From Alistipes sp. (lineage in GTDB: Bacteria > Bacteroidota > Bacteroidia > Bacteroidales > Rikenellaceae), in the NCBI GenBank assembly GCA_017559685.1, contig JAFYQY010000196.1, positions 1 to 12,938 on the forward strand: 12,938 nt of DNA, given 5' to 3'. This document shows, one piece after another, positions 1-8,266 of this stretch. Every line of letters begins with the position of its first letter. Positions within the stretch are counted from its first letter, which is position 1. The notes below the pieces were generated by a model, which was not told the DNA's origin, searched no databases, and saw nothing but the letters and a program-made list of their open reading frames with translations. Made by a program: the position numbers and the translations under genes.

Positions 1-388
<388 letters not shown>

Positions 389-404
389 TTTCTCATACAA
401 GGTG

Positions 405-412
405 CAAATGTA
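405..412 (-). promoter_or_regulatory. Predicted proS promoter, Bacteroidota -7 box
   Basis: The minus strand reads TACATTTG, matching the Bacteroidota -7 consensus TAnnTTTG, followed by CACCT. A start about 5-7 nt downstream gives a leader of roughly 70 nt to the proS ATG at 329. No TTTG -33 box is visible at the right distance; the upstream DNA is A-rich on the minus strand. The box lies 28 bp past the stop of the neighbouring nucleotidase gene, so read-through from that gene is also possible. Confidence 0.55.
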
Positions 413-440
413 ACTATTTTTTTCGTTAATACCGACTATT

Positions 441-1874
441 TTATCGTTTTTTGCGTACTACAACGCTTTGAAGAGGCTCGTTCGACACCTTTACAGGCGA
501 ATTTTTCTGAAAATATGCCACATCCAAGTCGTAGACCAACATCGGCTGACGCACCTCGTTTTCACGCTCGAAGTGAGCATAGTTGCGAGCCACATAGTCC
601 GACACTGCAAGCTTGTACTTTCGTCTCTCCTTCAACAACGGAAATTCCACATCGTAAGCCATATCGTTCTCATCGACAATAATGCGGTAAGGCGTTGTAG
701 CATAGAGATCTACAACGTGCGACTCCTTCGCATTTACCGTATCGTTATACTTCTCGACGATAAGCTTTCGCAACTGAGCAGGAGTGACATCCACAGTATG
801 AATCTGCGAGAAGAACGGCTCGTTATCGAAGAGTGTCTTTACGGTAACATCGCCCGCAGGCAACCCCTCGATGATGCGGACACCGCCACGATGATAGATA
901 CCAATCTCGGCATTTGTAGCCTCCTTGATAATTTTGGTCTGCAAATTACACAAACCTACGTGGTTGGTCTGGTGTGCCATCGAGCCAACAACCTCCTGCA
1001 ATGCAGGATTTGCCTCAATCTCGGCAACCATAGCCTCGACCTTCGCATCTTTTGCATAATCTTGCAACGAAATATTTTCATATTCGATATTCACGACCTT
1101 GCGACCTCGCATTTTCACCCTTGTAACGCCCACATTTCGCATCTTTCGGCCAGTCTGACCTATGGTCGTGCCATTTACGAGAGTGTCAAGCACCTTGTGG
1201 GTGTGGCCACCAATAAGGAGGTCGTAACCGCTATTCTTCGACACATACTCCAAATCACGGTCGTGACCCATATGCGAGAGCAGCACCTTCACATCGCCAT
1301 TGCTCTCGTTGCACTCTCGAAGCGCAACATCCTGCGGGTCGTAGAAGCGCAAACCAACAAAGTTGGAGTCATTGCCATCGGGGTGTCCGTTTGAATAACT
1401 GGTAACTACGCCCACAAAGTCTATATCAACATCATCGGGGGTTGTTATGCACTTGCTATTTGCAACTTTGGCGAGCAACTCTTCTTCACTCTCCACGTTG
1501 GCGCAAACAAAGTCGAAGTTGGCACTACGCACAGCACCGTCAAGCGTCTCCACACCTGCGTCGAAGTCGTGATTGCCCAATGTAACCACATTGTAGCCCA
1601 CCGCATTCATCAAATGAATTATCGGCAAGCGCCCCTCCGCCAAATCGATATAGGCATTACCCGTCCAGCGGTCGCCAGCATCGACAACGAGTGTAAAGAC
1701 CGTATCACGGCTCTCCTTCACGGCAGTAGCCAAGCGTGACATATCACCAAGCGAACCGTGAACATCGTTGGTCGAGATAATCACAAACTCACTCGAGCGC
1801 AGAGTTGTGCGATAGAGGTAGCTACCACCCAACAACGCCGCCACAGCAAGCACAAAAATCAAAACTTTCTTCAT
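441..1874 (-). CDS. Exported metallophosphatase / 5'-nucleotidase family protein
   Basis: Probably a periplasmic or membrane-anchored hydrolase of nucleotides or related phosphoesters (UshA/5'-nucleotidase family). The 477-residue protein has a basic N-terminus and a hydrophobic segment (about 4-21) with no lipobox. A calcineurin-like metallophosphatase domain follows (about 30-270). Its two-metal ligand motifs are all present: NDVHG (Asp37, His39), DAGD (Asp68), GNHD (Asn101-His102), SHMG (His201) and GGHTH (His224, His226). The second half (about 305-450) matches the 5'-nucleotidase C-terminal domain, including a GGVR motif at 330-333 followed by GLPAGDVT. Length is slightly under the 500-550 residues common for UshA-like enzymes. 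The ATG at 1874 lies 67 bp after the purC stop, suggesting co-transcription and a link to purine metabolism or salvage. Arg codons are mostly CGC here, unlike the CGT-biased operon to the right. Substrate is not determinable from sequence. Confidence 0.88.
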   Translation of the reverse strand: MKKVLIFVLAVAALLGGSYLYRTTLRSSEFVIISTNDVHGSLGDMSRLATAVKESRDTVFTLVVDAGDRWTGNAYIDLAEGRLPIIHLMNAVGYNVVTLGNHDFDAGVETLDGAVRSANFDFVCANVESEEELLAKVANSKCITTPDDVDIDFVGVVTSYSNGHPDGNDSNFVGLRFYDPQDVALRECNESNGDVKVLLSHMGHDRDLEYVSKNSGYDLLIGGHTHKVLDTLVNGTTIGQTGRKMRNVGVTRVKMRGRKVVNIEYENISLQDYAKDAKVEAMVAEIEANPALQEVVGSMAHQTNHVGLCNLQTKIIKEATNAEIGIYHRGGVRIIEGLPAGDVTVKTLFDNEPFFSQIHTVDVTPAQLRKLIVEKYNDTVNAKESHVVDLYATTPYRIIVDENDMAYDVEFPLLKERRKYKLAVSDYVARNYAHFERENEVRQPMLVYDLDVAYFQKNSPVKVSNEPLQSVVVRKKR

Positions 1875-1890
1875 AGCATTTTACGCTACC

Positions 1891-1915
1891 AAAGGCGACA
1901 ATTTCTGCCGCCTTT
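1891..1915 (-). promoter_or_regulatory. Intercistronic stem-loop between purC and the nucleotidase gene
   Basis: On the minus strand, the arms AAAGGCGGCA and TGTCGCCTTT (9 Watson-Crick pairs plus one G-U) flank a 5-nt loop. The hairpin starts 26 nt after the purC stop and ends 16 nt before the nucleotidase ATG. No T-run follows it, so it is not a canonical intrinsic terminator for the minus strand. It could protect or process the purC mRNA, or limit translation of the next gene by sitting near its ribosome entry region. Confidence 0.6.
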
Positions 1916-1941
1916 GATTGTTATATCTATCTGTTAATCAA

Positions 1942-2886
1942 CTACAAAGTTGCCAAGAACTCTGTAACATTCTTTGCAATGCGAGCCTCAACATCGTCGC
2001 ACTCAGCCTTCTCGAACTTCTCGCCTACGATATTCTCGTACAACTCAATGTAACGCTCGGTGATGCTTGCAACAATCTCAGGAGTCATCTCAGGCACCTT
2101 CTGACCATCCTGACCCTGGAAGCCGTTTGCCATAAGCCACTCACGAACAAACTCCTTCGAGAGCTGCTTCTGCTTCTCGCCAGCTGCAAGACGCTCTGCG
2201 TAACCCTCAGCGTAGAAATAGCGAGACGAATCAGGAGTGTGAATCTCGTCCATCAAGTAGATAACGCCATTCTTCTTACCAAACTCATACTTTGTGTCGA
2301 CAAGAATCAAGCCCATCTTCTCGGCAATCTCGGTACCACGCTGGAAAATTGCGTGAGTATACTTCTCCAACTGCTCGTAATCCTCACGAGATACGATACC
2401 CTGTGCGATAATCTCCTCCTTCGAGATATCCTCGTCGTGGCCCTCTGCAGCCTTAGTTGTAGGGGTGATAATTGGAGTTGGGAACTTCTGATTCTCAACC
2501 ATACCCTCAGGCATCTCAACGCCGCAAATAACTCGCTTACCAGCCTTGTACTCACGCCAAGCGTGACCCGAAAGGTAGCCACGAATAACCATCTCAACCT
2601 TGAACGGCTCGCACTTGTGACCTACGGTAACCATTGGGTCGGGAGTAGCGATTTTCCAGTTCGGAAGGATGTCGGTGGTAGCGTCGAGGAACTTCGCTGC
2701 GATCTGGTTGAGCACCTGACCCTTGAAAGGAATACCCTCAGGCAACACTACATCGAATGCCGAAATACGGTCCGAAACGACCATTACGAGATAGTCACCC
2801 TCGATGCTGTATACATCACGTACCTTACCCACATAGTGAGCAGTCTGACCCGGCAACTGCAAATTGGTTTTAACGATTGCTTTCAT
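1942..2886 (-). CDS. purC: Phosphoribosylaminoimidazole-succinocarboxamide synthase (SAICAR synthetase)
   Basis: Catalyses the ATP-dependent joining of CAIR and aspartate to give SAICAR in de novo purine synthesis (cytoplasm). The 314-residue protein carries the family signatures in order: GKVRDVY (20-26, nucleotide-binding loop), SDRISAFD (38-45), [12 protein letters not shown] (102-113), [14 protein letters not shown] (141-154), DTKYEFG (197-203) and [12 protein letters not shown] (213-224). The length fits the longer PurC form (about 300 residues) rather than the short 240-residue form. I chose the ATG at 2886 (MKAIVKTNL) rather than the upstream ATG at 2931, because 2931 overlaps the promoter box and the added residues are not family-like. 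The gene is probably first in a two-gene transcript with the nucleotidase. It is divergent from the SusC operon, with about 450 bp between start codons. Confidence 0.97.
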   Translation of the reverse strand: MKAIVKTNLQLPGQTAHYVGKVRDVYSIEGDYLVMVVSDRISAFDVVLPEGIPFKGQVLNQIAAKFLDATTDILPNWKIATPDPMVTVGHKCEPFKVEMVIRGYLSGHAWREYKAGKRVICGVEMPEGMVENQKFPTPIITPTTKAAEGHDEDISKEEIIAQGIVSREDYEQLEKYTHAIFQRGTEIAEKMGLILVDTKYEFGKKNGVIYLMDEIHTPDSSRYFYAEGYAERLAAGEKQKQLSKEFVREWLMANGFQGQDGQKVPEMTPEIVASITERYIELYENIVGEKFEKAECDDVEARIAKNVTEFLATL

Positions 2887-2914
2887 ATTTTTATCTGTTG
2901 TTTGTGATTTTTTA

Positions 2915-2936
2915 CACCTTAACAGGTGCAAAGATA
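2915..2936 (-). promoter_or_regulatory. Predicted purC promoter with a small palindrome at the transcript start
   Basis: The minus strand reads TATCTTTG at 2936-2929, a perfect TAnnTTTG -7 box. It is followed directly by CACCT, four bases, AGGTG (2928-2915), a 5-bp inverted repeat that would fall at the 5' end of the mRNA. The leader to the ATG at 2886 is about 35-45 nt. No clear TTTG -33 box is seen. I see no recognisable purine riboswitch in this short leader. Confidence 0.65.
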
Positions 2937-3332
2937 ATAAAAAAGTGGCAGTATTAGACGGCGAGTTATAGACAAAAAAGTAACAATCTTAAAATATTGC
3001 ATTTTTATGTCATATTTTCCCATAATATCGCACATTACACTTTACAACGGCCTCCAGAGCGCAAATGAAACACTTTCCGTCGTTAAAATTCAATTTGAGG
3101 GGCATTTTGCGACAAAAGTCGAAAAAATAGGCTGAATTATTAAAATTTTTACATTTTAATTTATCACAAATATTTTGATTTTACTTTCAATTTAAAACCA
3201 AATGACAACTTTTTTACAACGAACTCTCAAAAACACGCATTTTTATTCGCACATTTTTTGGTGGTCTCATTATGAATTTGTATCTTTGTCCAAAATTGCA
3301 TACAATATTTATATATTTATAATTAAAAACAA
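2937..3332. other. AT-rich divergent intergenic region between purC and the susC-like gene
   Basis: This stretch of about 400 bp carries no convincing ORF. It is strongly AT-rich with many A and T runs. The purC promoter lies at its left edge and the susC-side promoter at 3257-3288. A small inverted repeat, CGAC-AAAA-GTCG (3110-3121), is flanked by T and A runs. I find no tRNA-like or riboswitch-like structure by eye. The region of about 300 bp upstream of the susC promoter is large enough for regulator sites or a small RNA, but nothing specific can be named. Confidence 0.6.
3257..3288 (+). promoter_or_regulatory. Predicted promoter of the SusC/SusD operon
   Basis: A -33 element TTTG (3257-3260) and a -7 element TATCTTTG (3281-3288) are separated by 20 bp. 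This fits the Bacteroidota housekeeping sigma consensus (TTTG, 19-21 bp, TAnnTTTG). Transcription would start near 3293-3296, giving an AT-rich leader of about 40 nt before the ATG at 3333, with no Shine-Dalgarno site. It is the best promoter match in the window. It suggests transcription by the primary sigma factor rather than an ECF sigma. Confidence 0.75.
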
Positions 3333-6300
3333 ATGCTTATGGTTAAGAAAATTGTACTAACAATCACTGCCGTTCTGTTTGCGTGTGCTTCGGTATTCGC
3401 ACAGGGCAAGCAGGTTACGGGTACAGTTACCGGCCCGGACGGAACTCCGGTTGTCGGTGCTACCGTAGTGGTAGATGGTACCACAATTGGTACCTCGACC
3501 GATATGCAGGGTAAGTACGTACTTGCTGCTCCGACTAACGGAACACTCGTATTCTCCTTCATCGGTTATGAGGATACCGCAATTGCAATCAATGGCAAGA
3601 CAACCGTAGATGCTGTTCTTAAGGAGGCTTCAAAGGCTATCGACGACGTTATCGTCATCGCCTTCGGTGAGGCTAAGAAGGAGGCGTTTACAGGTTCGGC
3701 TAAGGTTGTATCTTCGGAGGACTTGTCGAAGATTCAGACCTCGAATGCTGCAACAGCGTTGAGCGGTAAGGTTGCAGGTTTGCAGATGTCTACTTCGTCG
3801 GGTGACCTCGGCTCATCGCCTACAATCCGTATCCGTGGTTTCGGTTCGATCAACGCAGGTCAGTCGCCATTGTGGATTGTCGACGGTATGCCTTACGAGG
3901 GTGACTTGAACAACCTCAATATGGCCGATATCGAGTCGATGACCGTATTGAAGGATGCTGCTTCGAATGCTCTCTATGGTTCACGTGGTGCTAACGGTGT
4001 AATTATGGTTACTACCAAGACTGCACGTGCAGGTGAGGCAGTTGTAAACGTAGATGCTAAGTGGGGTGTAAACTCTCGTGCTTTGGTTGAGTATGACCTC
4101 ATCAAGAATCCTGGCGAGTACTATGAGACCCACTACAAGGCTCTCTACAACTACTACAACAGCAACAACGCTAAGAACCCTTATATGGATGCTGTTACAG
4201 GTTTGACAGGTAACGGTACCGGTGGTTTGGGTTACAACGTTTACAATGTTCCTGCAGGTCAGTACCTCATCGGTACCAACGGCAAGCTCAACCCAGCTGC
4301 GAAACTCGGTAATGTGGTTTCGTACAATGGTCAGGACTATATGCTCTATCCGGACAACTGGATGGACGAGGCATATCAGAACTCGTTCCGTCAGGAGTAC
4401 AACGTGAGCATCTCGGGTGCTACTCAGCGTTCGAACTTCTTTGCTTCGGTTGGTTACTTGGATAACACAGGTATCATCAAGAGCTCGGAGATGAACCGTT
4501 TGACTGCACGTTTGAAGGCTGACTATCAGGCTAAGAAGTGGTTGAAGGTTGGTGCTAATATGTCTTACACTCACTTCCGTTGGAGCAACGGTAACGACAG
4601 CGAGGGTGAGAGCACATCGACCGCAAACATCTTTGCGTTTGCATCGGGTATGGCTCCTATCTACCCTGTTTACATCCGTGACGCTAAGGGCAACATTATG
4701 ATTGACGAGCACGGCTATCAGATGTATGACTACGGTAACGGTAAGTTGGGTCAGGGAGGTAACGCAGGTCACACTCGTCCAAACTTGCCAGACTCGAACG
4801 CATTGCAGACAAGCTGGTTGAACAAGTCGTACAGCGAGGGTAACGCATTCTCGGTTAACGGTTTTGCAGACTTCTTCCTCTACAAGGGCTTGAAGCTCAC
4901 TATCAACGCTTCGACAACTATCGACGAGACTCGTTCGACTTCGACAAGCAACCCATACTACGGTCAGTTCGCATCGTCGGGCGGTTCGGTAGGTAAGGGT
5001 CACGGTCGTTCGATGGCTTACAACGTTCAGCAGTTGCTCTCGTACAAGGAGACCTTCGCAAACTACCACACTGTAGATTTGTTGCTCGGTCACGAGTACT
5101 ACAACAATCGTTCATACAGCTTGAGCGGCTACAAGACTATGTTGGCAACCTATAACAACGATGAGTTGGCAGGTGCAGTAGTTGATGGCGCAAGCTCGAA
5201 CTCTTACACCAGCGAGTACAACACTGAGGGTATCTTCTTCCGTGCAGGTTACGACTACGACAGCCGTATCTTCGGTAGCGTATCGTACCGTCGTGATGCT
5301 TCGTCTCGTTTCCACCCAGATCACCGTTGGGGTAACTTCTGGTCACTCGGTGCTGCGTGGTTGATCAACCGTGAGTCGTGGTTCCACGCACCATTCGTAG
5401 ATATGTTGAAGGTTAAGGCTTCGTATGGTTCGCAGGGTAACGATGCTATCGGTGCATACCGTTATGCTGATACTTATGTATATGCTAATAACGATGGTCA
5501 GGTAGCAGTTCTCTTCAACTCGAAGGGTAACCCTAACATCACTTGGGAGACCAACGGTAACTTCAACATCGGTACTGAGTTCGGTTTCTTCCAGGGCCGT
5601 CTCTATGGTAACTTGGACTACTTCTACCGTAAGACTACCGATATGTTGTTCTACTTCTCGGTGCCTTCGTCACTCGGTTATAGCGGTTACTACGCTAACG
5701 TAGGTGATATGGCTAACTCGGGTATCGAGTTGGAGTTGGGCGCAGATATCATCCGTCGCAAGAACTTCAACTGGACATTCAACTTCAATATGACCCACAC
5801 CGACACCAAGATCAAGTATCTTGCTGACGAGCACAAGCCATTGACTCTCAACGGCTACGATGGTTACTTGAGCGGTTCGTACTTCTTCGCTGAGGGTCTT
5901 CCACTCTACACCTTCTATATGCGTTCGTACGCAGGTGTTAACGAGAAGACTGGTGAGTCGATGTGGTGGATTGACAAGAAGGACGAGAACGGCAACACAG
6001 TTCGTGAGAAGACTACCGACTACAGCAACGCAACTCGTTACCTTTCGGGCAGCGCTATCGCTGATGTATATGGAGGTTTCACAACTTCGTTCGACTTCTA
6101 CGGTGTAGATATCTCGGCTAACTTCACTTACCAGATTGGTGGTTTGGTTTACGACTCGGGCTACGCAGGTTATATGTCGTCACCACAGGGTACAACCGTT
6201 GGTGGTAACTATCACCGTGATATCCTCGAGGCTTGGAGCGCAAGCAACGCAACTTCGGATATTCCACGTTTGCAGTACGGCGACGAGTATTCGACAGCTG

Positions 6301-6551
6301 CATCTGACCGCTTCCTCACCGATGCATCTTACTTGAATATCCAGAATATCACAGTAGGATATACTCTTCCACACAACATCACTCGCAAGTTCCTCGTTAG
6401 CAAGTTGCGTGTATATGTTGTATGCGACAATGTTTGGTACTGGTCACGCCGTAAGGGTCTCGACCCTCGTCAGTCAATGACCGGTGGCTCGAACAACGCT
6501 ATGTACTCTCCAATCCGTACAATTTCGGGTGGTATCAACGTTACATTCTAA
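3333..6551 (+). CDS. SusC/RagA-like TonB-dependent outer-membrane transporter
   Basis: Outer-membrane beta-barrel importer that works with a SusD-like lid lipoprotein and the TonB-ExbBD system. The 1072-residue protein has a signal peptide (1-23, ending SVFA before Gln24) and a carboxypeptidase-regulatory-like domain (about 27-98; VTGTVTGPDGTPVVGATV). A TonB-box-like segment follows (DDVIVIAFG, 104-112), then a plug domain (about 115-230) with TALSGKVAGLQ, IRIRGFGSI, WIVDGMPY, VLKDAASNALYGSRGANGVI, and then the barrel. It ends in Phe (GGINVTF), as outer-membrane barrels often do. Length is normal for the family. Two ATGs (3333 and 3339) are possible starts; either leaves the signal peptide intact. 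Arg codons are almost all CGT with none of AGA, AGG, CGA or CGG noticed, a sign of high expression. It heads an operon with the SusD-like gene 26 bp downstream. Substrate is not evident from the transporter alone; the protease downstream argues for peptides. Confidence 0.96.
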   Translation: MLMVKKIVLTITAVLFACASVFAQGKQVTGTVTGPDGTPVVGATVVVDGTTIGTSTDMQGKYVLAAPTNGTLVFSFIGYEDTAIAINGKTTVDAVLKEASKAIDDVIVIAFGEAKKEAFTGSAKVVSSEDLSKIQTSNAATALSGKVAGLQMSTSSGDLGSSPTIRIRGFGSINAGQSPLWIVDGMPYEGDLNNLNMADIESMTVLKDAASNALYGSRGANGVIMVTTKTARAGEAVVNVDAKWGVNSRALVEYDLIKNPGEYYETHYKALYNYYNSNNAKNPYMDAVTGLTGNGTGGLGYNVYNVPAGQYLIGTNGKLNPAAKLGNVVSYNGQDYMLYPDNWMDEAYQNSFRQEYNVSISGATQRSNFFASVGYLDNTGIIKSSEMNRLTARLKADYQAKKWLKVGANMSYTHFRWSNGNDSEGESTSTANIFAFASGMAPIYPVYIRDAKGNIMIDEHGYQMYDYGNGKLGQGGNAGHTRPNLPDSNALQTSWLNKSYSEGNAFSVNGFADFFLYKGLKLTINASTTIDETRSTSTSNPYYGQFASSGGSVGKGHGRSMAYNVQQLLSYKETFANYHTVDLLLGHEYYNNRSYSLSGYKTMLATYNNDELAGAVVDGASSNSYTSEYNTEGIFFRAGYDYDSRIFGSVSYRRDASSRFHPDHRWGNFWSLGAAWLINRESWFHAPFVDMLKVKASYGSQGNDAIGAYRYADTYVYANNDGQVAVLFNSKGNPNITWETNGNFNIGTEFGFFQGRLYGNLDYFYRKTTDMLFYFSVPSSLGYSGYYANVGDMANSGIELELGADIIRRKNFNWTFNFNMTHTDTKIKYLADEHKPLTLNGYDGYLSGSYFFAEGLPLYTFYMRSYAGVNEKTGESMWWIDKKDENGNTVREKTTDYSNATRYLSGSAIADVYGGFTTSFDFYGVDISANFTYQIGGLVYDSGYAGYMSSPQGTTVGGNYHRDILEAWSASNATSDIPRLQYGDEYSTAASDRFLTDASYLNIQNITVGYTLPHNITRKFLVSKLRVYVVCDNVWYWSRRKGLDPRQSMTGGSNNAMYSPIRTISGGINVTF

Positions 6552-6563
6552 AACTTGACACAG

Positions 6564-6570
6564 AAAGGAG
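6564..6570 (+). promoter_or_regulatory. Strong Shine-Dalgarno site before the susD-like gene
   Basis: AAAGGAG lies 7 nt upstream of the ATG at 6578. Most genes in this window lack such a site, as is usual in Bacteroidota. The site supports the chosen start and may help keep SusD-like protein levels matched to the transporter. Confidence 0.6.
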
Positions 6571-6577
6571 AAAGATT

Positions 6578-8242
6578 ATGAAAATGAAGAATATATATAA
6601 GTTTTTGATGATGGTTCTCGCTACAGCGGTATTGACTACTGGCTGTATTAAGGAGACCTTCCCTACCGACGGTGCAACAGGCGAGCAGATTTCACAGTCT
6701 ACTACTGCGTTGGAGTCAATGGTAGGTGCAATCGCTGTAAATATGGCGTACCCATACTCAGCATACGGCTCGGGCGCAAACTACGGTTTCGACTTCGGTT
6801 ACCCAGGCTTGATGTGTGCTTTGGACGCTTGTACAGGCGATGTTATCTGTACCGCAGGCGATGAGGCTGCAGGTTACGACTGGTTCTGGTATTGGGAGCG
6901 TGGTACAATGATGGGCCCTACTGCGGGTTTGTGCGACTTCCCTTGGAACACATACTTCTCGTTTATGAAGTCTTGTAACGATGTAATCGGTATGGTTGAT
7001 ATGTCGAAGAACCTCTCTTCGGGTGAGAAGTACGCTCTTGGTGCTGCAAAGGCATTCCGTGCTTGCTTCTACTTGGATATGGCTCGTCAGTACGAGGCAC
7101 TCGAGGTTACCGATGAGGCTTGTAAGAAGTATGACATCTCAGCTGTTAAGGAGTTGACCTTGCCTGTAATTACAGAGTCTACTACCGAGGCTGACGCTCG
7201 TAACAACCCACGTTTGAAGCGTGAGAGAATGTTCGAGTGGATCTTGGGTGAGTTGGACGATGCTGAGACATTGCTCACAGGCCTCAAGGTTAAGAAGACC
7301 GTTCCTTCGTTGGCTGTAGTTTACGGTTTGAAGGCTCGTGCTTACCTCTGGTTGGGTCAGTTCAACAACTCGTACCGCAACGTGAAGACTGGTCAGGCTG
7401 CTTATCAGGAGGCTGCAAAGTATGCTCGCTTGGCTATCACCGAGTCGAAGGCTACAATTATGACCGAGAACGAGTGGTTGAACGCAACTACAGGTTTCAA
7501 CTCGGCTAACAACGCTTGGTTGTGGTACTTGCCACAGACTACCGAGGGTATCACCAACCTCGTAAACTTCATTGCTTGGCGTTCGGGCGAGTCAACTTGG
7601 GGCTACGGCGGTAAGTTCGTATTCGAGGGTGTAACAAACAACTTCTACAACCGTATGTCGGCTGACGACTGGCGTCGTAAGACATTCGTAGGTTCAAGTC
7701 CAGCAGCTTGGTACAAGCAGTATGGTTACTTGACAAACCTCTCGGAGGATGCTTTCCTTGCATCGGTTCCTGCTTATGCAAATATGAAGTTCCACCCTGC
7801 AAACGGCAACACCATTTCGTACACTATCGGTAACGTAACCGATGTACCATTGATGCGTGTTGAGGAGATGTACTTGATAGAGGCTGAGGCGACTGCACAG
7901 TACGATGAGGCTACAGGTAAGACCCTTCTTGAGGCATTTATGGCTCACCGTAACCCTAAGTACACAGCAGCAGGTGTAACTAACCTCATCGACGAGATCA
8001 TCTTCCAGAAGCGTGTTGAGTTGTGGGGCGAGGGTATCGTATTCTACGATTTCAAGCGTTTGAATATGGGTATCAACAACGGTTATACAGGCACAAACGT
8101 TCCTACCGACGCTCGTGTAAATGTTAGCGGTCGTGCACCTTGGTGGAACTTCTGTATTCCAGAGAGCGAGGAGTTGCAGAACCCTGCACTCGTATGTTTC
8201 AACAACCCTAACCCAGATGGTATGGTAAAGTTGTGGAAATAA
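6578..8242 (+). CDS. SusD/RagB-like nutrient-binding outer-membrane lipoprotein
   Basis: Surface lipoprotein that forms the lid of the SusC-like barrel and binds substrate. The 554-residue protein has a lipoprotein signal with lipobox LTTGC (Cys23). The helical SusD fold is indicated by CNDVIGMVD (133-141), GAAKAFRACFYLDMARQYEAL (155-175) and ARAYLWLGQF (253-262). The C-terminal signature follows: VPLMRVEEMYLIEAEA (423-438), then QKRVELWGEG (477-486) and FYDFKRLN (489-496). Length is typical. It follows the susC-like gene by 26 bp with a good Shine-Dalgarno site and precedes the third gene by 24 bp, so the three are one transcription unit. The protein has many aromatic residues between 59 and 124 (for example YDWFWYWERG, 100-109), which may contribute to substrate contacts. 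The pairing is certain; the ligand is unknown. Confidence 0.95.
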   Translation: MKMKNIYKFLMMVLATAVLTTGCIKETFPTDGATGEQISQSTTALESMVGAIAVNMAYPYSAYGSGANYGFDFGYPGLMCALDACTGDVICTAGDEAAGYDWFWYWERGTMMGPTAGLCDFPWNTYFSFMKSCNDVIGMVDMSKNLSSGEKYALGAAKAFRACFYLDMARQYEALEVTDEACKKYDISAVKELTLPVITESTTEADARNNPRLKRERMFEWILGELDDAETLLTGLKVKKTVPSLAVVYGLKARAYLWLGQFNNSYRNVKTGQAAYQEAAKYARLAITESKATIMTENEWLNATTGFNSANNAWLWYLPQTTEGITNLVNFIAWRSGESTWGYGGKFVFEGVTNNFYNRMSADDWRRKTFVGSSPAAWYKQYGYLTNLSEDAFLASVPAYANMKFHPANGNTISYTIGNVTDVPLMRVEEMYLIEAEATAQYDEATGKTLLEAFMAHRNPKYTAAGVTNLIDEIIFQKRVELWGEGIVFYDFKRLNMGINNGYTGTNVPTDARVNVSGRAPWWNFCIPESEELQNPALVCFNNPNPDGMVKLWK

Positions 8243-8266
8243 TAAATATATAAAGGTATTAAGAGT

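Noticed and set aside
468..1394. 308-codon open frame antisense to the nucleotidase gene
   Set aside because: The opposite strand encodes a protein with all metallophosphatase motifs. This frame gives a low-complexity His/Ile/Leu-rich product without family resemblance.
1918..2907. 329-codon open frame antisense to purC
   Set aside because: It mirrors the purC frame almost exactly, and its translation is Leu/Cys/Asn-rich with no recognisable domain. GAG- and CTC-rich codon use tends to keep the complementary frame open.
3110..3121. CGAC-AAAA-GTCG inverted repeat in the divergent region as an operator
   Set aside because: A 4-bp arm repeat in AT-rich DNA is expected by chance, and it lies well over 100 bp from either promoter, so I only mention it within the intergenic entry.
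3981..5093. 370-codon open frame antisense to the susC-like gene
   Set aside because: The product is rich in Val, Thr, Cys and Arg with no signal or motif, and lies wholly inside a well-supported gene. Biased codon use explains the absence of stops.
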